From: an uncultured Bacteroidota bacterium
GTDB taxonomy: Bacteria; Bacteroidota; Bacteroidia; Bacteroidales; F082
Reading direction: 5' to 3'
DNA: 64,000 bases
Assembly: GCA_903891085.1 (NCBI GenBank)
Contig: CAITDJ010000091.1
Coordinates: 1-64,000 of the forward strand
Positions 16,220 to 23,531 of the stretch are shown here, piece by piece. The notes under the pieces were generated by a model that saw only the letters and a list, made by a program, of their open reading frames with translations, was not told the DNA's origin and did not search any database. Numbering within the stretch: position 1 is the first letter of the stretch; each line of letters begins with the position of its first letter. The position numbers and the translations under genes are program-made.

Positions 16220-17158
16220 ATGGATTTATCTATTGTTATTCCGCTTTTAAACGAGGAAGAATCATTGCCTGAGTTGACAAAGTGGATCATTGATGTGGTT
16301 GAAAAGGAAGGTCTTAGCTACGAAATACTTTTTATTGACGACGGTTCAACCGACAATTCCTGGCGTGTTATTCAATCATTTGGAAACCAATATCCTGCCG
16401 TTAAAGGCATCCGTTTTCGACGTAATTATGGCAAATCAGCTGCATTGAATGAAGGTTTCAGGACTTCTCAGGGAAAGGTTGTAATCACTATGGATGCTGA
16501 TATGCAGGATAGTCCGGATGAAATACCTGAACTATATAAAATGATTGCACTTCAGGGATATGACCTTGTCTCAGGTTGGAAGAAAAAACGACACGATCCG
16601 ATTTCAAAAACCATTCCTTCCAGGTTTTTTAACTGGTTCACCAGTAAAATTTCCCATATCAAACTGCATGATTTTAACTGCGGTTTGAAGGCTTATCGAT
16701 CAGAACTGGTAAAAAACATCGAAGTACATGGCGAGATGCACCGTTATATTCCGGTTATTGCCAAATGGGGTGGTTTTGTAAAAATAGGGGAGAAGGTGGT
16801 AAATCACCGCGAAAGGCAATATGGTGTCACCAAATATGGCATGAGCCGGTTTATCAAAGGTTTCCTCGATTTGTTGTCAATCACTTTCATTTCAAAATTT
16901 GGAAAACGTCCGATGCACCTGTTTGGTACGCTGGGAACGATCATTTTTATTATCGGGTTTGCCATTGCCGGTTATCTGGCTTATGGTAAAATCTTTTTAT
17001 CAGAATATAAAATGACTGATCGTCCGCTATTCTATGCGGGCTTATTGGCAATGATAATTGGAACACAGTTGTTCATGACAGGTTTTCTGGCTGAATTGGT
17101 ATCGTTGGGAAACCGTGATCGTAACAGCGGCTACGCTGTTTCTGAAACTATTAATTAA
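16220..17158 (+). CDS. GT2 family glycosyltransferase, polyprenyl-phosphate type
   Basis: A 312-residue enzyme with an N-terminal GT-A domain: start DLSIVIPLLNEEESL, FIDDGSTDNSW near 40, RNYGKSAALNEGF near 75 and MDADMQDSP near 95 (DXD-type metal site). Two C-terminal membrane helices lie at about 235-260 and 272-295. This is the layout of DPM1/GtrB-like enzymes, which move a sugar from a nucleotide donor to undecaprenyl phosphate at the inner leaflet. The acceptor and sugar are not determined. It is third in an operon with the two DUF4199 genes and ahead of an epimerase and a GT4 enzyme. Confidence 0.9.
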   Translation: MDLSIVIPLLNEEESLPELTKWIIDVVEKEGLSYEILFIDDGSTDNSWRVIQSFGNQYPAVKGIRFRRNYGKSAALNEGFRTSQGKVVITMDADMQDSPDEIPELYKMIALQGYDLVSGWKKKRHDPISKTIPSRFFNWFTSKISHIKLHDFNCGLKAYRSELVKNIEVHGEMHRYIPVIAKWGGFVKIGEKVVNHRERQYGVTKYGMSRFIKGFLDLLSITFISKFGKRPMHLFGTLGTIIFIIGFAIAGYLAYGKIFLSEYKMTDRPLFYAGLLAMIIGTQLFMTGFLAELVSLGNRDRNSGYAVSETIN

Positions 17159-17181
17159 ATTATATTTTTAAAACAAACGTG

Positions 17182-18237
17182 ATGAAGATACATTTGGTGT
17201 CGGGTGGTTGTGGCTTTGTTGGCCGCAATATGGTAAAGAGATTAATCGATACAACAAAAGATAAGGTGTTTATGGTGGATGACCTTTCGATTGGTCGTCA
17301 TCCATCGGACTGGCTTGATAATTATGAATCGAAAATGTCCGGGGATATTGAAATTATTGGCAGCGAAGAAAGGCTCTATTTTTGGAAAGGAGATTTCAGA
17401 AACCTTTTGTTCTATATGCGTGAAAATCCTCGTTATATTCAGGACAAGTATGGTATTGAATTCGAACGATTTAGTGATGTATTTCATTTTGCAGCCATTG
17501 TGGGTGGTAGATTGAAAATTGATGGTGATCCCATGATTGTCGCCCTTGATTTATCCATTGATGCTGAGTTTTTTTACTGGTTAACACAGCATAAACCTGC
17601 GCGTGTATTGTATCCAAGTTCAAGTGCCGCTTACCCCATCAGCCTCCAAACTACCACCGATGCCATCGCGCTGAGTGAAGGTGATATCGATTTCAATAAA
17701 AACCTTGGAACCCCTGATATGACTTATGGTTGGTCGAAGCTGACCGGTGAATTTCTGGCTCAGATTGCGGCGAAATATTATGGGATAAAAATTGCTTGTA
17801 TCCGTCCATTCTCAGGATATGGTGAGGATCAGGAATTGGCCTATCCGGTGCCAGCCATTGCTGCACGTGCGGCTGGAAAGGAAAATCCATTTGAAGTTTG
17901 GGGGACAGGCAAGCAAGGACGTGATTTTGTGCATATTGACGATGTGATTGATTTCATTTTCATTTTGTTGGATAAAGTTTCTGACGGTTCGGCATACAAT
18001 ATCGGTTCAGGAAAATTGACTTCATTTCTTGAGCTGATTGAAGTCTTCGGCGAAATTGCCGGTTATAAACCAAACATCAAACCCTTATTGGATAAACCTG
18101 TTGGAGTGCACTCACGCTATGCCAATATGCAGTTGGTAACCGATACCTTTGGCTGGAAACCAAAGATTTCGATCAAAGAAGGTATGACCCGGGTGTATAA
18201 CAAACAACTTGAAAGGATTAAAAAAGAAGAAAAGTAA
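17182..18237 (+). CDS. NAD-dependent sugar epimerase/dehydratase (SDR)
   Basis: A 351-residue extended SDR enzyme that acts on nucleotide sugars. Rossmann motif VSGGCGFVGRNM is at the N-terminus, the catalytic Ser region is YPSSSAAYP, and the YGWSK pair supplies Tyr and Lys. RPFSGYG and GRDFVHIDDV are typical of the UDP/GDP-sugar epimerase branch. A GTG one codon upstream (17179) is an alternative start. The reaction cannot be fixed: 4-epimerase and 4,6-dehydratase remain possible. It sits 20 bp after the GT2 gene and probably supplies a sugar for the same envelope glycan. Confidence 0.87.
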   Translation: MKIHLVSGGCGFVGRNMVKRLIDTTKDKVFMVDDLSIGRHPSDWLDNYESKMSGDIEIIGSEERLYFWKGDFRNLLFYMRENPRYIQDKYGIEFERFSDVFHFAAIVGGRLKIDGDPMIVALDLSIDAEFFYWLTQHKPARVLYPSSSAAYPISLQTTTDAIALSEGDIDFNKNLGTPDMTYGWSKLTGEFLAQIAAKYYGIKIACIRPFSGYGEDQELAYPVPAIAARAAGKENPFEVWGTGKQGRDFVHIDDVIDFIFILLDKVSDGSAYNIGSGKLTSFLELIEVFGEIAGYKPNIKPLLDKPVGVHSRYANMQLVTDTFGWKPKISIKEGMTRVYNKQLERIKKEEK

Positions 18238-18329
18238 AAAGTATTATACAATTGTCGCAAGCAGAAGATTTAAACATTTAGATTTCGCCTTTAAACTTGC
18301 TACTTTAAACTTTAGCCTTTATCCTTATT

Positions 18330-19607
18330 ATGAAAAAGATAGTCTGTTTCGGCCCCGGCCCACAATTTAAAGGGGGCATTGCCAATTATAATACCTCGTT
18401 AGCAAAGGCTTTTGATAAGCTGGCTGATACGGAAGTGCATATTGTTTCGTGGACCCAACAATACCCGGCAATTATTCCACGCGATTTCATCGATCGAAAA
18501 AGCAAAGCGGATCAGTTGGAGGGTACAGCTATAAAGGTTCATTATATTACAAACTATAACAATCCGGTAACCTGGATGGCTACTGTAAAACTCATTCAGT
18601 CACTCGAACCTGATCTTGTTGTATTTCAGTGGGCAATAGCTGTTCAGGGAATTCCACTTGGATTTATTGCACGTAAACTATCGAAAAATAAACATATTGA
18701 GGTTGTTTTCGATCTTCATTTCGTGATTCAGAAGGAAGGAAGTGCTCTCGATAACCGTTTCACAAAATTTGGTATACAATGGGCTGATTCGTATGTCGTG
18801 CATGCACGTCAAACAGCCGAACAATTGCAAATACTGTTTCCTAAACGACATTTTACTATTTCGAAACAAATCGTTAACCCACCGGATATCCATAGTACTT
18901 CCGTTCTGCAATTGTATCATCCGGTGTATGATATGTTTGCGCCTGATCCAGGTTTCGATAAAGAGAAGGTTAAAAAAGAACTTGGCCTGAAAAAGCATGT
19001 TTTTCTTTTTTTCGGTTTCATTCGAAAATACAAGGGATTACATCAGGCTATCGAAGCTTTTTCATTATTATGTAAGGAAAGGGATGATGTTAGCCTGCTG
19101 ATTGTTGGTGAGTCGTTCTGGCAGACTTTGGATGAAAAAAAATTATCGACCCGCATCAAAAACAGTATGTTTGGTTTAGCGAAAAGTATTTTCCTGAAAA
19201 AACAGGATGATGAACGAAATTACCAACCTCTCGCCTTAATCGATCAATTGAAACTAAATGATTCAGTGATAGTTGTCAATGAATTTGTGCCAAATGAAGA
19301 TGTTCATGCCTATTTTCAGGTAAGTGATAATCTGGTACTTTTTTATTTAACGGCTACGCCATCGGGCGTTGAATCGATAGGGTATAACTTTTATATGCCG
19401 ATGCTTGCTACAAGGGTGGGTCATTTTACTGATACAGTGAAAGATGGGTACAATGGATATTTGGCTAATGACAGAGATGTTTTGTCGATGAAAGAGGTAA
19501 TGCAGAAATCGATCACCCATCCAATTAATCGTGAAGCAGTTGCAGAAACAACCCAACTGATGAGTTGGACAAACTATGCACAAAGTTTATTGGGATTGAT
19601 CGAATAA
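18330..19607 (+). CDS. GT4-like glycosyltransferase
   Basis: A 425-residue protein with the two Rossmann-like domains of the GT-B fold. The N-terminus CFGPGPQFKGGIANYN is the acceptor-side glycine loop; LFFGFIRKYKGLHQAIEAF near 228 starts the donor domain; PSGVESIGYNFYMPML near 346 is the nucleotide-sugar binding motif region (with E but not the full EX7E). An extra segment of about 40 residues (ESFWQTLDEKKLSTRIKNSM) interrupts the donor domain. The gene comes about 90 bp after the epimerase on the same strand, so it may have its own promoter. Role in surface polysaccharide synthesis is inferred. Confidence 0.85.
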   Translation: MKKIVCFGPGPQFKGGIANYNTSLAKAFDKLADTEVHIVSWTQQYPAIIPRDFIDRKSKADQLEGTAIKVHYITNYNNPVTWMATVKLIQSLEPDLVVFQWAIAVQGIPLGFIARKLSKNKHIEVVFDLHFVIQKEGSALDNRFTKFGIQWADSYVVHARQTAEQLQILFPKRHFTISKQIVNPPDIHSTSVLQLYHPVYDMFAPDPGFDKEKVKKELGLKKHVFLFFGFIRKYKGLHQAIEAFSLLCKERDDVSLLIVGESFWQTLDEKKLSTRIKNSMFGLAKSIFLKKQDDERNYQPLALIDQLKLNDSVIVVNEFVPNEDVHAYFQVSDNLVLFYLTATPSGVESIGYNFYMPMLATRVGHFTDTVKDGYNGYLANDRDVLSMKEVMQKSITHPINREAVAETTQLMSWTNYAQSLLGLIE

Positions 19608-19652
19608 AATAAGAAAGCTGCTATTGAAAATTCATTAGCAGCTTTCTATTAT
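19608..19652. terminator. bidirectional terminator
   Basis: AGAAAGCTGCTA pairs with TAGCAGCTTTCT across a 12-nt loop, between two convergent genes (GT4 ending 19607 and the acidic protein ending 19673). Confidence 0.8.
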
Positions 19653-19672
19653 CATAAACAGAGGTCTGGGAA

Positions 19673-20044
19673 TCAATAATCGTCATCATCGAAATCGTCA
19701 AAACTTTCGAAATCATCATCTGCGATTCCACTAATATCGTCGTCATCCCAATCCAGATCTTCCTCGTTAAAATTTTCAGGTTCAAAATCATTCACTTCCT
19801 CAACTTCATCAAAAAAAGAATCTAACTCATCATCACTCAAATCATCAACATCAGCCAAAGTCGGACTGATCGCCTGAAGATTTAAACTCCGAAGTTCTTT
19901 CATTACATCGGGAGAGACATAAAATTCATCATAATTGTTGAAACAAAAATCGATGTACTTTGGATCTTTTTCAAAAACTTCCTGTAAAGTCTTTCCTTCG
20001 TATTTTCCAAAAGTGAACTCCGATTCAACATCATAAAATTTCAT
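19673..20044 (-). CDS. ExoX-C-like domain protein with long acidic tail
   Basis: A 123-residue protein. The N-terminal half (FTFGKYEGKTLQEVFEKDP, then KYIDFCF) matches the small domain found at the C-terminus of exodeoxyribonuclease X-type proteins, which is thought to bind nucleic acid. The second half, from about 60, is extremely acidic, ending FESFDDFDDDDY, with Asp and Glu more than half of the residues. No exonuclease catalytic domain is present. Such an acidic tail could be a protein-binding or DNA-mimic segment; this is speculation. Single gene, convergent with the GT4 gene. Confidence 0.65.
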   Translation of the reverse strand: MKFYDVESEFTFGKYEGKTLQEVFEKDPKYIDFCFNNYDEFYVSPDVMKELRSLNLQAISPTLADVDDLSDDELDSFFDEVEEVNDFEPENFNEEDLDWDDDDISGIADDDFESFDDFDDDDY

Positions 20045-20150
20045 AAAACAGTGTTTGCGTTAATGATTAATGTAAAAGTAATAGTATTTAAAATATATCC
20101 AACAATTTTTTTTTAAATTAAGTTTATTAATGATTATCAGTTATTTATAA

Positions 20151-20519
20151 TTATTTTTTAAAAATAAAAAAAACTGCCAACACTAAAAAAATGAATCCGA
20201 TAAAATGGTTTAGCCGAAATGTTTCGTTTTTGAAAACAAGCAGCGAAAATACAATAAAAACCAATAATGTTATCACTTCCTGTAAAACTTTCAGTTGAAC
20301 CAGACTAAAATTTCCTCCATTTCCGGTGTATCCGATTCGGTTTGCCGGAACCTGAAAAATATACTCAAACAATGCGATAGACCAACTGATAATGATGATC
20401 CAAAACAGGCCCAATTGGTCAAATCCCTTGATTTCTTTGAATTTAAGGTGCCCATACCAGGCAAAAATCATAAAAATATTTGATAATACCAACAAACCTA
20501 TGGTAGTGAGATTTTTCAT
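20151..20519 (-). CDS. DUF486 (DMT superfamily) small membrane protein
   Basis: A 122-residue protein with four membrane helices (about 5-20, 38-55, 78-95, 103-120). The segment FEYIFQVPANRIGY is the conserved core of the DUF486 family, which belongs to the drug/metabolite transporter superfamily; length fits that family. The substrate is unknown. Upstream and downstream genes are on the same strand but more than 100 bp separate it from the acidic protein, so it is probably a single unit. Confidence 0.8.
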   Translation of the reverse strand: MKNLTTIGLLVLSNIFMIFAWYGHLKFKEIKGFDQLGLFWIIIISWSIALFEYIFQVPANRIGYTGNGGNFSLVQLKVLQEVITLLVFIVFSLLVFKNETFRLNHFIGFIFLVLAVFFIFKK

Positions 20520-20878
20520 TAAGCTTATTTTTGGGCAAATATCTGTTAATTTTTAAAAGTAACGAACCATATCCATAATAAAAGCCACGTATGGTACCAA
20601 ATTAAGCCATAAAAAATTGAAGTCCTCAAAAAAATATATGCCCATGAGTGAATCAATTATCCGAAAAATCAGACATATAACTATCTTTCATTAAGGTTCA
20701 AAATTTCAATCGTTTGAAATGGTCTAACTGTATTATTAAATCATTGTAATCCAAATACATATATTTTATGAATTGTATCGTATTTTGATAGTATCTACAT
20801 TTTTCAATCACAAACTGAAAAAAAACCACTTTTCGTGCACCGTAAATATTGAAAATCACTCAATTTGATAATTAATGC
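20520..20878. other. AT-rich intergenic region
   Basis: Divergent spacer of about 360 bp between the DUF486 gene and gmhA. Apart from the gmhA promoter at its right end, I see no ORF, RNA or hairpin. Confidence 0.4.
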
Positions 20879-20886
20879 TATTTTTG
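20879..20886 (+). promoter_or_regulatory. -7 box for the gmhA operon
   Basis: TATTTTTG fits TAnnTTTG and lies 20 bp upstream of the gmhA ATG. Confidence 0.5.
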
Positions 20887-20906
20887 CGCTTGTAATCTGA
20901 ATTTTA

Positions 20907-21488
20907 ATGACCATCAATCAAATTGTAAGCGATTCAATATCAATACATCAATTGATTCTGTCTGACCAAAATTTTTTGGAAAAGATACAGATGGCTGTTG
21001 ATATATGTGTTCAATCACTGCAATCAGGCGGAAAAATCTTACTCTGCGGAAACGGTGGCAGTGCTTCGGATGCGCAGCATATTGCAGCTGAATTGTCTGG
21101 CAGGTTTTATTATGACCGACCTCCATTATATGCAGAAGCATTACATGTAAACACTTCTTACCTGACTGCTGTGGCAAACGACTATCATTTCGACAAAGTG
21201 TACAGCAGGATGTTGGAAGCCGCGGGAAGAAAAGGGGATGTGCTGATTGGACTCAGCACTTCAGGCAATTCGGCCAATGTGGTGAACGCCATGTTGACAG
21301 CAAAAGAAATAGGAATGAAAACTATCGCATTTACAGGTTCAACAGGCGGTAAGCTTTCATCAAGCGATATTTTATTGAATGTTCCAAGTATCTGTACACC
21401 TCGTATTCAGGAAATACACATCCTGATTGGCCATATTGTTTGTGAATTAATCGAAAAAACGATCTTTCCAAAAGATGAAGGAATTTAG
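20907..21488 (+). CDS. gmhA: sedoheptulose-7-phosphate isomerase (GmhA)
   Basis: A 193-residue SIS-domain enzyme that converts sedoheptulose 7-phosphate to D-glycero-D-manno-heptose 7-phosphate, the first step of heptose synthesis for the LPS inner core. The phosphosugar loop is LLCGNGGSASDAQHIAAEL (near 45-63), with the zinc-site His and Glu in it; STSGNSANVV near 112 is the second SIS motif, and a late HILIGHIVCELIE holds another conserved His. The length is that of GmhA. It overlaps gmhB by 14 bp, and both share the promoter at 20879. Confidence 0.93.
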   Translation: MTINQIVSDSISIHQLILSDQNFLEKIQMAVDICVQSLQSGGKILLCGNGGSASDAQHIAAELSGRFYYDRPPLYAEALHVNTSYLTAVANDYHFDKVYSRMLEAAGRKGDVLIGLSTSGNSANVVNAMLTAKEIGMKTIAFTGSTGGKLSSSDILLNVPSICTPRIQEIHILIGHIVCELIEKTIFPKDEGI

Positions 21489-22065
21489 GCAATTTGTTAA
21501 TGCCCTGTCGAAAGACTGGACACTATTTCTCGATAGGGATGGTGTGATTAACAAACGGCTACCCGATGAATATGTTAAAACCCCACTTGAATTTGAATTT
21601 ATTGAAGGTGTGACTGAAAGTCTGGCTGCACTTTCCGCCATTTTTCATCGGATAATTATTGTTACCAATCAACAGGGAATCGGAAAGGGATTAATGACCA
21701 TTAATATGCTTGAAAATATTCATAATCAAATGATTAATGATATTTATCAGGCAGGAGGGAAGGTAGATAAAGTTTATTTTTGCCCTGATCTTATCACCGA
21801 TTCAAATCACTGCAGAAAGCCCGGAAGCTCAATGGCATATCAGGCTAAAAGTGATTTTCCTGAAATTGAATTCAACAAATCTATTATGGTGGGTGACTCC
21901 ATTTCAGACATTGAATTTGGCAAAAGGCTCGATATGACCACAGTTTTTGTTGGAATTCATGATATTCCTCATAACGCTGACTTTGTTTTCGATTCATTGT
22001 TCGATTTTACACTTCATTTAAGAAATGAATCAGATCTTTTGCACAGGAAAGGAGAGTTATGTTAA
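21475..22065 (+). CDS. gmhB: HAD phosphatase, GmhB-like
   Basis: A 196-residue HAD-superfamily phosphatase, most likely acting on heptose 1,7-bisphosphate. HAD motif I is LFLDRDGVIN (D20 and D22), motif II is IVTNQQG, and MVGDSISDIEFG supplies the later acidic residues. The family's zinc site is normally CPH...CxCRKP; here it reads CPD ... NHCRKP, so only two cysteines remain and zinc binding may be lost. It overlaps gmhA at its start and the symporter gene at its end (7 bp), so translational coupling is probable. The order gmhA-gmhB supports the assignment. Confidence 0.85.
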   Translation: MKEFRQFVNALSKDWTLFLDRDGVINKRLPDEYVKTPLEFEFIEGVTESLAALSAIFHRIIIVTNQQGIGKGLMTINMLENIHNQMINDIYQAGGKVDKVYFCPDLITDSNHCRKPGSSMAYQAKSDFPEIEFNKSIMVGDSISDIEFGKRLDMTTVFVGIHDIPHNADFVFDSLFDFTLHLRNESDLLHRKGELC

Positions 22066-23513
22066 ATACCAACATCATTCTTTCCGTTTTCGTTGTTTAT
22101 ACTGCTTTCATTTTCCTTGTCACCTACCTGACATCGCGCAAAGCAAACAATGAAAGTTATTTTATAGGTAACCGTCGCTCTTTGTGGTATGTGGTTGCTT
22201 ATGGTATGATTGGCGCTTCCTTGTCAGGTGTTACTTTTATGTCGGTCCCCGGTTGGGTTGGCGATACAGGTTTTTCCTATTTCATGGTGGTGGTTGGCTA
22301 TTGGCTGGGTTACCTTGTTATTTCTTTTGTTTTATTACCACTTTATTATCGGTTAAATCTTACCTCTATTTATAGTTATTTGGGTGGTCGTTTTGGATTC
22401 ACCAGTTATAAAACCGGATCTTTGTTGTTCATCGTTTCAAGATTACTCGGTGCTTCATTACGTATGTTTCTTGTAGTGAATGTATTACAAATATTTCTCT
22501 TCAATGGTTTAGGTGTTCCATTTTTTGTAACTGCCTCTATTTTTATTTTACTTGTACTCTTATATACCTTTCAGGGAGGTATAAAAACAATCGTTTGGAC
22601 CGATACCTTACAAACCACTTTCATGCTCGTTGCTGTGGTGATGACAATTGTGATTATCAGTAATAGAATGGGTATTGGACTGGGAAATTTATTTACAAGA
22701 GTGATGGATTCGGATTACAGCAGGGTGATTGTTACTGATTTCAGTGCAAGGAATCACTGGCTAAAACAATTACTAAGTGGCGCATTTATCACAATTACCA
22801 TGACCGGACTTGATCAGGAGATGATGCAAAAAAATCTTAGTTGCCGGAATTTAAGAGATGCGCAAAAAAACATGCTGACTTTCAGCGTTGTTCTCGTGTT
22901 TGTAAACATGATTTTTTTATTTCTGGGGGCTACCTTGTTTATGTATGCCAATGATAGTGGAATTGCTATTCCCGATCTGAAAGATGATTTATTTGCAACC
23001 GTTTCGTTACAATACCTTACGCCATTGGCAGGAATCGTCTTTCTGGTCGGACTTATTTCCGCTGCATATCCAAGTGCAGATGGCGCAATAACGTCACTTA
23101 CAACTTCTTTTTCGATCGATATACTCGGATTAAAGGAAAAGCCCTGGTCCGAAGCCCGTAAAAAGAAAACTCGTTTGACGGTGCATATTGGTTTTGCTAT
23201 AGTTCTGCTATTACTAATTGGAATGTTCAGCATCATCAACGACAGAAGTGTTATTGACAAGCTCTTTACTATTGCCGGATATACATATGGTCCTTTGCTC
23301 GGATTATTTGCCTTCGGATTATTCAGCAAAAGACAAATAAAAGATAAATTTGTGCCGGTTTTGGCAATACTTGCTCCGGTCATTTGTTATATCATCAGTT
23401 CAAATTCAGAAGTACTTCTCAATGGTTATAAATTCGGATTCGAATTATTGATATTGAATGGATTACTTATGTACACAGGCCTTTGGTTAATTAGTAAACG
23501 TAAAACCCAATAA
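22059..23513 (+). CDS. sodium:solute symporter (SSS family)
   Basis: A 484-residue transporter with about 13 membrane helices. Typical SSS features include an N-terminal helix followed by NESYFIGNRRSLWYVV, then GASLSGVTFMSVPGW, the GGIKTIVWTDTLQTTFM signature near 175, and ISAAYPSADGAITSLTTSF near 330, which carries residues that line the Na+ site. The substrate cannot be read from sequence; sugars, amino acids and carboxylates are all carried by relatives. It is third in an operon with gmhA and gmhB and 18 bp ahead of glnN, an unusual setting for a transporter. Confidence 0.88.
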   Translation: MLNTNIILSVFVVYTAFIFLVTYLTSRKANNESYFIGNRRSLWYVVAYGMIGASLSGVTFMSVPGWVGDTGFSYFMVVVGYWLGYLVISFVLLPLYYRLNLTSIYSYLGGRFGFTSYKTGSLLFIVSRLLGASLRMFLVVNVLQIFLFNGLGVPFFVTASIFILLVLLYTFQGGIKTIVWTDTLQTTFMLVAVVMTIVIISNRMGIGLGNLFTRVMDSDYSRVIVTDFSARNHWLKQLLSGAFITITMTGLDQEMMQKNLSCRNLRDAQKNMLTFSVVLVFVNMIFLFLGATLFMYANDSGIAIPDLKDDLFATVSLQYLTPLAGIVFLVGLISAAYPSADGAITSLTTSFSIDILGLKEKPWSEARKKKTRLTVHIGFAIVLLLLIGMFSIINDRSVIDKLFTIAGYTYGPLLGLFAFGLFSKRQIKDKFVPVLAILAPVICYIISSNSEVLLNGYKFGFELLILNGLLMYTGLWLISKRKTQ

Positions 23514-23531
23514 CTAAACAACACGTATAAT

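Noticed and set aside
21475-21488. Possible frameshift between gmhA and gmhB
   Set aside because: Both frames have complete termini and the 14-bp overlap is normal for coupled genes.
22814-23383. 189-residue minus-strand ORF
   Set aside because: Complementary to the SSS symporter gene; the composition is that of a reverse-strand shadow.
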